A model generated the notes under the pieces. That model had not been told where the DNA came from. It saw only the letters and a list, made by a program, of their open reading frames with translations, and did no database searches. A program made the position numbers and the translations under genes. Shown here piece by piece: positions 15,871 to 23,700 of a DNA stretch of 28,582 bases. The DNA lies in the NCBI GenBank assembly GCA_015661135.1, contig JACVXW010000008.1:1-28582 (forward strand), written 5' to 3'. Origin of the DNA: Chloroflexota bacterium. GTDB taxonomy: Bacteria; Chloroflexota; Limnocylindria; Limnocylindrales; CSP1-4. Each line of letters begins with the position of its first letter. Within the stretch, counting starts at the first letter, position 1.

Positions 15871-16607
15871 TCCGCCTCGACGGCGTCACCGTCCTCTACC
15901 GCGACCGTGCCGCGCTGCGCGACGTGACCCTCCAGGTCGACGCCGGCGAACGGGTTGCGGTCATCGGCCCGAATGGTGCCGGCAAGTCCACCCTCCTCCG
16001 GGTGGTCGCCGGCCTCCTGGCGCCGGCCGCCGGCACGGTCGAACTGGCGGGTATGCCGGTGGCGCGACTGGACCGGCTGGCAGTGGCACGTCGCCTCGCG
16101 GTGGTCCCGCAGCTGCCGACGCTCCCGTTCGCGACGACGGTCGAGGAGGTGGTTGCGCTCGGCCGGCTGCCTCACGAGCACCCGATCCGCGGCATGCGAC
16201 CGGGCGACCGGGCGGCCGTCGCCGCCGCGATCGAGCGAGTCGGCGTGGGGCACCTCCTCGGGCGCGACGCGCGTGAGCTGTCGCTCGGGGAGCGCCAGCT
16301 CGTACTGCTCGCGATGGCCGTCGCACAGGGCTCGCCGGTGCTCGTCCTCGACGAGCCGACGGTCCACCTGGATCTTCGCCACCAGATCGAGGTCATGGAC
16401 CTGGTCGGCGACCTCAACGCCCGTGACGGGACGACGATCCTCGCCGTCCTCCACGACCTGGGTCTGGCCGCCCACTTCTTCCCCCGGCTCGTGCTGCTGG
16501 ACCGCGGCAGGATCGTCGCCGACGGGCCGCCCGCCGAGGTCCTCGCCCCGGAGCGGATCCGCGAGGTGTTCGGGGTGGATCCGGAGTTCGTGCATCTCCG
16601 CGTCTGA
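15867..16607 (+). CDS. btuD: BtuD/FhuC-type ATPase of the cobalamin importer
   Basis: A 246-residue ABC ATPase. Walker A is GPNGAGKST (about residues 34-42), the Q-loop is in VVPQLPTLPFATTVEEVV, the signature is LSLGERQ, an accepted departure from LSGGERQ that is common in this subfamily, Walker B is VLVLDEPTVHLD, and the switch His is in AVLHDLGLAAHF. The start is GTG at 15867 inside the last codons of the permease gene (GTGA overlap); a longer upstream reading in the same frame overlaps the permease and carries no family resemblance. It completes the BtuFCD set. A 72-nt gap follows with no clear terminator. Confidence 0.93.
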   Translation: MIRLDGVTVLYRDRAALRDVTLQVDAGERVAVIGPNGAGKSTLLRVVAGLLAPAAGTVELAGMPVARLDRLAVARRLAVVPQLPTLPFATTVEEVVALGRLPHEHPIRGMRPGDRAAVAAAIERVGVGHLLGRDARELSLGERQLVLLAMAVAQGSPVLVLDEPTVHLDLRHQIEVMDLVGDLNARDGTTILAVLHDLGLAAHFFPRLVLLDRGRIVADGPPAEVLAPERIREVFGVDPEFVHLRV

Positions 16608-16667
16608 CATGACAGCCGGCCGGCGCGAACTGCGCGCTGTGCGATCCGCCGGCGGTGTCGGCCGTGC

Positions 16668-16673
16668 TACGCT
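16668..16673 (+). promoter_or_regulatory. -10 box for a leaderless lipoprotein mRNA
   Basis: TACGCT stands 6 nt before the GTG at 16680, with no ribosome-binding site between them, the same arrangement as at 7113 and 18218. No convincing -35 box is visible. Confidence 0.45.
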
Positions 16674-16679
16674 CGGGTC

Positions 16680-17372
16680 GTGATCCGAGCGCGCGCCGGC
16701 CGCTGGCGCCATCGTCCGGCCAGGCTGCTCCCCCTCGCATTGACCGCCCTCGTGCTGGTGGCCGCCTGCGAGACCGGGCAGCCGACGCTCTCCAACGTGG
16801 CGCCGACGGGGGTCGCGTCGCCGTCCGTATCGGCGAATCCGGTCGAATCCGGTGCGCCGACCGCGACACCTGACAAGACTCCAGGCCCAAGCGTCGGTTC
16901 GACCGCCACGCCGACACTGCCCGGCCCCACCGCGTCACCGGGTGCCCTCGCGGGGTGCAGCGGCAGCGACGAGAACCGGGCGTTCTTCACCCAGGCCGCG
17001 GCGGCCATGGCCTGGCCCGTCTATTGCGTGGTCCTGCCGGACGGCTGGTTCCTCGAGACGGGGCGGTACCAGCTCGCCGATGGCGGGCGACTCGATGTGA
17101 CCTACCGCGGACCGGGCGATGCGCGGTTCTCCGTCGCGCAGGGCAACGCCTGTCTCGGCCTGGACGCCGACACCTGCGCGCCACGCGACGCGGTCATTGG
17201 TCCGGCGGCTTTCGGCGATCGCGACGGCGAACTGGGCCGGCTGGCGAACGGGCTCGTCCTGGACGTTGATCGTGGCGCGAACCCGTCCTGGCGGGCAACG
17301 GGCCTGGGGCTCACGGAGGACGAATTCCGCGCCATCAGCGTCGCGCTGCTGCGGGCGGAACCAGGAGCCTAG
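16680..17372 (+). CDS. Putative lipoprotein of unknown function
   Basis: A 230-residue protein with a signal sequence (LLPLALTALVLVAAC, lipobox Cys30), a Ser/Thr/Pro linker to about residue 88, and a globular domain with three or four cysteines (GALAGCSGSDENRAFF, YCVVLPDGWFLETGRYQL, GNACLGLDADTCAP). The domain looks like a small beta-rich extracellular fold around a repeated ADGGRLDVTYRG-like strand pattern; I cannot name it. The GTG at 16680 is at leaderless distance from a -10 box, so it is probably transcribed on its own rather than with the cobalamin importer. It ends with TAG, 9 nt before the convergent arginase-like gene. It shares its architecture, but not recognisable sequence, with the lipoprotein at 10614-11219. 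Confidence 0.75.
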   Translation: MIRARAGRWRHRPARLLPLALTALVLVAACETGQPTLSNVAPTGVASPSVSANPVESGAPTATPDKTPGPSVGSTATPTLPGPTASPGALAGCSGSDENRAFFTQAAAAMAWPVYCVVLPDGWFLETGRYQLADGGRLDVTYRGPGDARFSVAQGNACLGLDADTCAPRDAVIGPAAFGDRDGELGRLANGLVLDVDRGANPSWRATGLGLTEDEFRAISVALLRAEPGA

Positions 17373-17381
17373 CGAGGCCGC

Positions 17382-18210
17382 TCAGCCGAGGGCTGCCTCT
17401 GCCAGATTGGCCACTGCGTCGGCCGTGCGGTCAGGATCCCCGCCCCGGCCGGAGCCCGTCCGGCTCCCGCATCGCGAGCGCCCAGTCGCCGGAGGCGTCG
17501 AGCGCGTCCATGTCGAACGCCACATAGAAGGCGTCGACGCGGCCCGCGACAACGCGAGCCCAGGCCGCGAGGGCGGCCATGCCGGCATCCGTCCCGAGCA
17601 TCCCGGCACCGAAGTGGGCGACTCGGCTGGAGGCCAGCATCCGCGACTCCGCCTCGTCCAGGACCTGGCCGCCGAGGAGCGCCGCGTCGCCTTCGCGTGC
17701 AGTCGGCGCGTCACAGGCCGCGAGGAGATCGCCGTCTCCGCGCCCGACGATCATCGCGAACGGCATGCCCCAGACGTTCCCGGACGGCGTGCTGTCAGGG
17801 GTGTTGAAGTCGCCGTGGGCATCGAACCAGACGATCGCGAGGCGCCGGTCCCGCCGGGCCCGCCGAAGGCCGGCCATCGCCCCGGCATGTGACGTGCAGT
17901 CGCCACCGAGCAGCAGCAACCGGGCGTCAGGCCCGGCGGGCGCCAGGGCACCGCGGACGTGCTCGGCGAGGCGCGGCAGGTAGGCACAGATCCGCGCACG
18001 GTTCTTTGCCTGAGGGTCAGGGTCCGGGGCCCAGCCCGGCTCGTTCGGCGGGTCGCCGGCATCGTGGATGGGCGCGTCCCCGAGGCCGGGGCGAGCGCGT
18101 ATCCGACCCATGATGTCCAGCGCGCGTAGCTCGGCCGGCGTCCGCTCCATGCCGCCGAAGTGACCGCCGAGCGCGGTCGGCGAGCCCACGAGGATGATCG
18201 GCGCGCTCAT
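17382..18210 (-). pseudogene. Arginase/agmatinase-family ureohydrolase, C-terminus broken by deletion and frameshift
   Basis: The intact frame (18210 to about 17450) encodes some 250 residues of a ureohydrolase, the binuclear manganese family that hydrolyses arginine, agmatine or similar guanidino compounds. Metal-site motifs are GGDCTSHAG, where the usual His of GGDHS is Cys, WFDAHGDFNTP and AFDMDALD. After MREPDGL the frame meets a TGA at 17431, but the next frame continues at about 17444 with DPDRTADAVANLAEAALG, a typical family C-terminus ending at 17382. The segment between, probably 30-45 residues, is missing. The start ATG at 18210 lies 7 nt after a TATGCT box; an upstream in-frame ATG falls inside that box. 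It diverges from the aminotransferase gene. Activity is doubtful as it stands. Confidence 0.75.
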
Positions 18211-18217
18211 GACCACG

Positions 18218-18223
18218 AGCATA
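18218..18223 (-). promoter_or_regulatory. -10 box for a leaderless mRNA of the arginase-like gene
   Basis: TATGCT on the minus strand lies 7 nt before the ATG at 18210. It is the best match to TANNNT among the leaderless candidates and settles the start codon. Confidence 0.5.
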
Positions 18224-18255
18224 CGGGCAGGCGCGCCGGCGGGCATCATGCGCGT

Positions 18256-19247
18256 GTGCGCATCGCCGAGTTCGAGTTGGAGCGGTACTTCGCGCGCTGG
18301 GAGTTTCACGTCCGGCTTGCCGACGACGAGACGGCGGCCCTCTGGCGGGACCTTCGGCTCGGCTACACCGAGTCCACGGGCCACCCTCTCCTCCGTCGCG
18401 AGATCGCGTCGCTGTACGAGACCGCAACGCCGGACGACGTCCTCGTCGTGTCCGGCGCGGAGGAAGGGCTCTTCGCCCTCATCAACGTGCTCCTGGGCCC
18501 CGGCGACCACGCGATCGTGACCTGGCCCGGCTACCAGAGCCTGTACGAGATTGCGCCGGCCTGCGGCGCGGACGGCTGATCGTGATCAACGCGCCGCACA
18601 ACCCGACAGGGATGGTCCCGGACCGGGGGACGTATGACGCTCTCGTGGCGATCGCCGCCGAGGCCGGCGCGCATTTGCTCGTGGACGAGGTGTACCGCTA
18701 CCTCGAGTTCGACGAGGGCGACCGTCTGCCGGCCGGGGTCGACGCCGGGTCGCACGTGATCTCGCTCGGGGTCATGTCCAAGTCGTTCGCCATGGCCGGA
18801 CTGAGAATCGGCTGGCTCGCGTCGCGCGACCGCGACTTGCTCACGCGCGTCGCTGCGTTCAAGGACTACACGACGATCTGCGCCTCGGCGCCGGCGGAGA
18901 TCCTGTCGCTCATCGGGCTGCGGGCACGGAACACAGTCCTTGCCCGGTCGAGGGAGCTCGTCACGCGGAACCTCGCGATCCTGGACGACTTCTTCGCCCG
19001 CCGGGGGGACACGTTCACCTGGGTCCGGCCGCGGGGCGGTTCCATCGGCTTTCCGCGCCTCCGCGCGGACCTCGACGCTGACCGGTTCTGCGCCGAGCTC
19101 GTCGAGGCGGAGGGCGTCCTGCTCCTGCCCGGCTCGCGCTTCGCCCACCCCGGCAACCACGTCCGGATCGGATTCGGACGGGCGGATCTGCCGCAAGCCC
19201 TCGCGGGACTCGAGCGGCACCTCGCCCGGCCCCGCGTCCCGGCATGA
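18256..19247 (+). pseudogene. PLP-dependent class I/II aminotransferase with two internal deletions, one out of frame
   Basis: Two frames together spell a fold-type I aminotransferase. Part one (GTG 18256 to TGA 18577-18579) covers the N-terminus and AIVTWPGYQSLYEIA. Part two takes over near 18578 with RLIVINAPHNPTG and runs to TGA at 19245-19247, with the conserved DEVYRYLEF and the PLP lysine in SKSFAMAGLRIGW. Between CGAD and RLIVINAPHN the family normally has about 35 more residues, so a segment is missing and the frame is lost (992 nt in total). A second, in-frame loss is likely near 18312: relatives have about 20 residues between YFARWEFHV and LADDETAALW. The last codons overlap the flavoprotein start (ATGA), so the gene was part of that operon. 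The amino donor is unknown. Confidence 0.78.
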
Positions 19248-21649
19248 CCGAAAGGGCGACCGCGCGCGAACTGCCGACCCGTGCCGGCGTCGTCGTCATC
19301 GGTGGCGGCATCGTCGGGTGCAGCGTCGCCTATCACCTCGTACGGCGAGGTCACACGGACGTCGCCCTGCTGGAACGGCAGCGACTCACCTCCGGCACCA
19401 CCTGGCACGCCGCCGGGCTGGCGACCCAGCTCCGCGCCACCTACAACATGAGCATGCTCGCCAAGTACAGCGCGGAGCTGTTTCCGCGACTGGAGCGCGA
19501 GACCGGGATGGGGACCGGCTTCCGGCAGGTCGGCTCCCTGGGCATCGCCCTGTCCGAGGCGCGCTTCGAGGAATTCCGCCGGGCCGCCTCCATGGCCCGC
19601 GTCTGTGGCTTCGAGGTGGACGTCATCTCGCCGGCGAAGGCCGCCGCGATGTGGCCGCTGATGAACCCCGACGGGATCGTAGGGGCCATCCACCTCCCCG
19701 CCGACGGCGTGGCCAACCCGACCGACGTGACGATGGCCCTGGCGAAGGGAGCCCGGAACGGCGGCGCCCGCATCTTCGAGCAGGTCGCGGTCACGGACGT
19801 CCTGACCGCCGATGGCCGGGTGACCGGCGTGGCCACGCCGTTTGGCGACATCGCGGCCGACGTCGTGGTCAACTGCACGGGGATGTGGGCTCGCGCGCTC
19901 GGGCAGAAGAGCGGCGTGACCATCCCGCTCCACGCGGCCGAGCACTTCTACGTCATCACGGAGCCCATCCCGGGTCTGGACCCGGGTCTGCCGGTGCTCC
20001 GGGTCATGGACGAGTTCGCCTACGTCCGCGAGGACGCCGGCAAGCTCATGGTCGGGTTCTTCGAGCCGGGCGCGAAACCGTGGGCGACGGACGGGATCCC
20101 CGAGGACTTCGCCTTCGGCCGGCTACCCGAGGACTGGGACCACCTGGGTCCGTATGTCGAGCGGATGGCCGGCCGCCTGCCGGTCCTGCGCGACGCCGGC
20201 ATCAAGCTCTTCTTCAACGGACCTGAGAGCTTCACGCCGGACGACCGCTACATCCTGGGCGAGGCGCCGGAGCTATCCGGGTACTTCGTTGCGGCCGGGT
20301 TCAACTCGGTCGGCTTCCAGTCCGGCGGCGGGGCCGGTCGAGCCCTCGCGGACTGGATCGTGGACGGCCACGCGCCGATGGACCTGTCCGAGGTGGACAT
20401 CCGGCGATTCCTGCCGTGGCAGGGCAACCGCCGCTACCTGCACGACCGGACGACCGAGGTGCTCGGCCTGCTCTATGACATGCATTGGCCGTTCCGCCAG
20501 GTCGAGACGGCACGCGGCGTGCGGCGCTCGCCGCTCCACGATCGCGTGGCCGCCGCAGGGGCGTGCTTCGGCGAGGTCGCCGGCTGGGAACGGGCGAACT
20601 GGTACGCGCCGCCAGGCGTCGAGCCTCGCTACGAGTTTTCGTATGGGCGGCAGAACTGGTTCCCGCATTCCGCCGAGGAGCACCGCGCGGTCCGGGAAGG
20701 GGTCGGGCTGCTGGACCAGACATCGTTCGGGAAGTTCCTCGTCCAGGGGCGGGACGCGGAGGTGGCCCTCCAGCGGCTCTGCGCGAACGACGTCGGCGGG
20801 CCGGCGGGCCGGGTTGTCTACACGCAGTGGCTCAACGCTCGCGGCGGGATCGAGGCGGACCTGACGGTGACGCGCCTGTCCGAGACCGAGTTTCTCGTGG
20901 TGACCGCGGCCGCGACCCAGGGGCGCGACCTGGCCACGTTGTGGGCCACGCTCAACGTCCAGGGCCCGCGTTCACGCGAGTTGCTCTCCCGCGTCGTGGA
21001 GGCGGACCTCTCGAATGCCGGGTTCCCATTCGGGACGTCGCGTGAGGTGGACCTCGGGTATGCCCGGGTTCGCGCGACCCGGATCACCTATCTCGGTGAG
21101 CTCGGCTGGGAGCTGATGATCCCGAGTGAGTTCTCGCTCCACGTCTACGACACGATCGTGGCCGCCGGCGAGGAGTTCGGGCTCCGGCACGTGGGCTACC
21201 ACGCCCTCAACTCGGTGCGAATGGAGAAGGCGTACCGGCACTGGGGCCACGACATCACCGACGAGGACAACCCACTCGATGCCGGCCTCGGCTTCTGCGT
21301 CGCCTGGGACAAGCCAGGGGGCTTCGTCGGGCGGGACGCGCTGCTGCGATTGCGCGAGGCCGGGGCGGCGCGCCGGCTCGTGACCTTCGTGCTGGACGAT
21401 CCGGACCCGCTCCTCTACCACAACGAGCCCATCTGGCGAGACGGACGGCTCGTCGGGAAGATCACGTCCGGGATGTTCGGCCATACGCTCGGCCGTGCCA
21501 TCGGCCTGGGCTGGGTCGCCGGTGGCGACCTCTCGAACGGGGCGCTGCTGGCGAGCACCTACGAGCTCGAGATCGCGAACGCCCGCTTCGCGGCGACGCC
21601 GCACCTGCGCCCGCCCTACGACCCGACCGGCGCTCGGATCCGGGCCTGA
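19244..21649 (+). CDS. Dimethylglycine/sarcosine-dehydrogenase-like FAD oxidoreductase with GcvT domain
   Basis: An 801-residue flavoprotein that in its family oxidises N-methyl groups of dimethylglycine or sarcosine and passes the one-carbon unit to tetrahydrofolate. N-terminal DAO domain: GGGIVG FAD-binding motif (residues 20-25), SGTTWHAAGLATQLRATYN containing the family's conserved WHAAG, and GYFVAAGFNSVGFQSGGG near 350. A middle FAO_M-like domain follows (DIRRFLPWQGNRRYL). The C-terminal half is a GcvT aminomethyltransferase domain (GVGLLDQTSFGKFLVQG, YLGELGWELMIPSEF, ITSGMFGHTLGRAIGLGWV). About 18-24 residues that relatives carry between RDLATL and WATLNVQGPRSR (near 20930-20945) are absent, in frame. 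ATG at 19244 overlaps the aminotransferase stop by 4 nt. Confidence 0.88.
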   Translation: MTERATARELPTRAGVVVIGGGIVGCSVAYHLVRRGHTDVALLERQRLTSGTTWHAAGLATQLRATYNMSMLAKYSAELFPRLERETGMGTGFRQVGSLGIALSEARFEEFRRAASMARVCGFEVDVISPAKAAAMWPLMNPDGIVGAIHLPADGVANPTDVTMALAKGARNGGARIFEQVAVTDVLTADGRVTGVATPFGDIAADVVVNCTGMWARALGQKSGVTIPLHAAEHFYVITEPIPGLDPGLPVLRVMDEFAYVREDAGKLMVGFFEPGAKPWATDGIPEDFAFGRLPEDWDHLGPYVERMAGRLPVLRDAGIKLFFNGPESFTPDDRYILGEAPELSGYFVAAGFNSVGFQSGGGAGRALADWIVDGHAPMDLSEVDIRRFLPWQGNRRYLHDRTTEVLGLLYDMHWPFRQVETARGVRRSPLHDRVAAAGACFGEVAGWERANWYAPPGVEPRYEFSYGRQNWFPHSAEEHRAVREGVGLLDQTSFGKFLVQGRDAEVALQRLCANDVGGPAGRVVYTQWLNARGGIEADLTVTRLSETEFLVVTAAATQGRDLATLWATLNVQGPRSRELLSRVVEADLSNAGFPFGTSREVDLGYARVRATRITYLGELGWELMIPSEFSLHVYDTIVAAGEEFGLRHVGYHALNSVRMEKAYRHWGHDITDEDNPLDAGLGFCVAWDKPGGFVGRDALLRLREAGAARRLVTFVLDDPDPLLYHNEPIWRDGRLVGKITSGMFGHTLGRAIGLGWVAGGDLSNGALLASTYELEIANARFAATPHLRPPYDPTGARIRA

Positions 21650-21656
21650 CGAGCCG

Positions 21657-22598
21657 ATGCGTCCCTTCCACTTCCTGGCCGAGGCCCGTGAGATCGTCGA
21701 CGGCCGCGAGCTGGCCGCCCGCGCCCGGCGGGCCGAGCAGACCGGGTATCACGCGCTGGTCGTCCCGGATCACCTGATCGAGCAGCTGGCGCCCATCCCG
21801 GCCCTGGCCACGATCGCCGCCGCGACGGAACGCCTCCGGATCGCCGCCTTCGTCTTCAACAACGATCTCCGTCACCCGGCGGTCCTCGCCCAGGACCTCG
21901 CCAGCCTGGACGTGCTGTCCGGCGGGCGCCTGGACGTTGCGATCGGCGCCGGCTGGAACCAGCCCGAGTACGACGCAATCGGCCTGCCGTTCGACCCCAT
22001 CCGCGTCCGCCAGGCGCGGCTCGAAGAGGCGATCGCCGTCCTCAAGGGCGCCTTCGCGGACGGCCCGTTCTCGTTCACCGGCGAGCACTACACGATCACC
22101 GACCTCGACGGCCAGCCCAAGCCGGTCCAGCGGCCGCACCCGCCGTTCCTCATCGGCGGCGGCGGCCGGCGGACGCTCGAGCTCGCTGCGCGCGAGGCGC
22201 AGATCGTCGGACTGGCGCCGCGGATCCTGTCCGGCCAGCGCTCGGACCCGACATCGCTGACCGTGGCCGCCACGGCCGAGAAGATCGAATGGGTCCGCGC
22301 CGCCGCCGGCGAGCGCTTCAGCGACCTGCAGCTGAACGTCTACCCGTCCACGACCGCGGTGTCCGTCACGGACCATGCCCTCGCGGAGGCCCGCGATCTC
22401 GCCGCCTTCCTGGCCGGCCGCGCCGCCGTCGACCTGACGGCGGAGGAACTGCTCGAATCGCCCCAGATCTTCATCGGTTCGATCGCGTCACTGACCGACA
22501 AGTTCATTCGGCACCGAGAGGAGCTCGGCATCACCTCGATCATGGTCGGCGAGCTGGGCCCCCTCGACCCGATCGTGGAGCGCCTGGCAGGTACGTGA
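21657..22598 (+). CDS. LLM-class, probably F420-dependent oxidoreductase
   Basis: A 313-residue luciferase-like TIM-barrel protein, similar to the MSMEG_2516-type F420-dependent family. Landmarks: ARRAEQTGYHALVVPDH near the N-terminus, LRIAAFVFNNDLRHPAVLAQ, DVLSGGRLDVAIGAGWNQPE, PKPVQRPHPPFLIGGGGRR (the phosphate-binding region) and IGSIASLTDKFIRHREELGI. The substrate is unknown; F420 use is inferred from the subfamily. The ATG at 21657 is 7 nt after the flavoprotein stop, so it is the last gene of that operon. Length is normal and no missing segment is visible. Confidence 0.87.
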   Translation: MRPFHFLAEAREIVDGRELAARARRAEQTGYHALVVPDHLIEQLAPIPALATIAAATERLRIAAFVFNNDLRHPAVLAQDLASLDVLSGGRLDVAIGAGWNQPEYDAIGLPFDPIRVRQARLEEAIAVLKGAFADGPFSFTGEHYTITDLDGQPKPVQRPHPPFLIGGGGRRTLELAAREAQIVGLAPRILSGQRSDPTSLTVAATAEKIEWVRAAAGERFSDLQLNVYPSTTAVSVTDHALAEARDLAAFLAGRAAVDLTAEELLESPQIFIGSIASLTDKFIRHREELGITSIMVGELGPLDPIVERLAGT

Positions 22599-22677
22599 CC
22601 CCGAGATCGGCGACCATGGCGGCGGACATGGCCGTAGCCGGACGCGACCGCGCGGCGCCCGCGAGTGAGGTGGATCG

Positions 22678-23187
22678 ATGACGAAATCGTTGCTGGAGGA
22701 CGCGTTCGGGCACCACGTATGGGCGACGCTGCAATTGATCGATACGTGCCTGACGCTCAGCCCGGAGCAACTCGCGAGCGGGGTTCCCGGCACCTATGGC
22801 TCGATCCTCGACACGATGCGCCACCTCGTCGGTGGCGACTCCTCATACCTGATCGCCCTGACCGGCGGAACGCACCCCGTCATCGACGAGGACACGATGG
22901 ACCTCGCGGAACTTCGGTCCGCGATGGTGGACAACGGCACCGCCTGGTCCGCGCTTCTCGCCGGCGACCTGGACCCGGAGACCAACGTCATCCGGCACCG
23001 CGACGACGGGTCCGAGAGCCACGCGCCGCTGGGCATCCGCCTTGCCCAGGCCGTCCACCACGGGACCGATCATCGAAGCCAGATCTGCACCGCCCTCACC
23101 GCGCTCGGTGTGGAACCCCCCGCCATCGACGTCTGGGACTTCGCCCAGAAGGACGGCCGCCTCTCCGAGACGGCACCCACCGCCTGA
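22678..23187 (+). CDS. DinB-family protein
   Basis: A 169-residue four-helix-bundle protein of the DinB/YfiT type, often metal-binding and sometimes a thiol-dependent S-transferase. The three likely metal ligands are His49 (TMRHLVGGD), His128 and His132 (HGTDHRSQI), the normal spacing. The start ATG at 22678 has a GAGGTGG ribosome-binding site 5 nt upstream. It is about 80 nt after the LLM oxidoreductase and may be read through from it. It converges on the VOC gene with a 25-nt gap and no visible hairpin. Its substrate cannot be told. Confidence 0.87.
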   Translation: MTKSLLEDAFGHHVWATLQLIDTCLTLSPEQLASGVPGTYGSILDTMRHLVGGDSSYLIALTGGTHPVIDEDTMDLAELRSAMVDNGTAWSALLAGDLDPETNVIRHRDDGSESHAPLGIRLAQAVHHGTDHRSQICTALTALGVEPPAIDVWDFAQKDGRLSETAPTA

Positions 23188-23212
23188 CGCCAACCGGGCG
23201 CGTCGGACGACC

Positions 23213-23626
23213 TTACGTTGCCGCGCCGCTCCTGTCCTGCTGCAGGAGATAGACGTTTCCGTCCGGAGCGCGGAAGAAGAACCACCCGAAACCCTCGAAC
23301 GCGGGATTGCCGAACGCCTCGGCCGCCCAGATGACGTCGCTGACCATCTCGGTGCCGGCCGCTTCGAGCTCGGCCCGGGCCTCCAGGAGGTCATCCACCG
23401 CAAACGCCGCGATAGGCCCATCGGAGGCGCCCGTCATGAGGCGCTCGTCCGTGTGTCCAGGGCCGTAGATCTCGAAATAGTCGCGCTTGCCGGACTCGAG
23501 CGGAAAGATCGCCCAGTTCGACTCCTCGTGCGACAGCGGCAGGCCGAGCACGTCGCGGACAAACGCGGTCATCGCTTCGAAATTCGAGGTTCTTACCCCG
23601 AGAAAGCTGATCCGACGCACCCGCAC
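23213..23626 (-). CDS. VOC (glyoxalase/bleomycin-resistance) superfamily protein
   Basis: A 137-residue single-module vicinal-oxygen-chelate protein made of two beta-alpha-beta-beta-beta units: ISFLGVRTSNFEAMTAFVRD opens the first, FAVDDLLEARAELEAAGTEM the second, and FFFRAPDGNVYLLQQD closes the fold. It could be an isomerase, dioxygenase or resistance protein; motifs do not decide. I choose the GTG at 23626 because GGAG stands 8 nt upstream and the fold starts at once (MRVRRISFLG); a longer reading adds 16 featureless residues. It is the last gene of the leftward group, 74 nt after the broken cupin gene. Confidence 0.85.
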   Translation of the reverse strand: MRVRRISFLGVRTSNFEAMTAFVRDVLGLPLSHEESNWAIFPLESGKRDYFEIYGPGHTDERLMTGASDGPIAAFAVDDLLEARAELEAAGTEMVSDVIWAAEAFGNPAFEGFGWFFFRAPDGNVYLLQQDRSGAAT

Positions 23627-23700
23627 GCTTGTTTCTCCGATCGCGGGGACTTGGGGCCAAGCTCGCCGCTCCACAGCGTACGTGTGCGGATGTCCTTCGA

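Noticed and set aside
18582..19247. A separate 221-residue aminotransferase starting at MINAPHNPTG
   Set aside because: The start would fall inside the catalytic domain with no ribosome-binding site; the preceding bases in the same frame encode the expected RLIV strand, so it is the second half of one gene.
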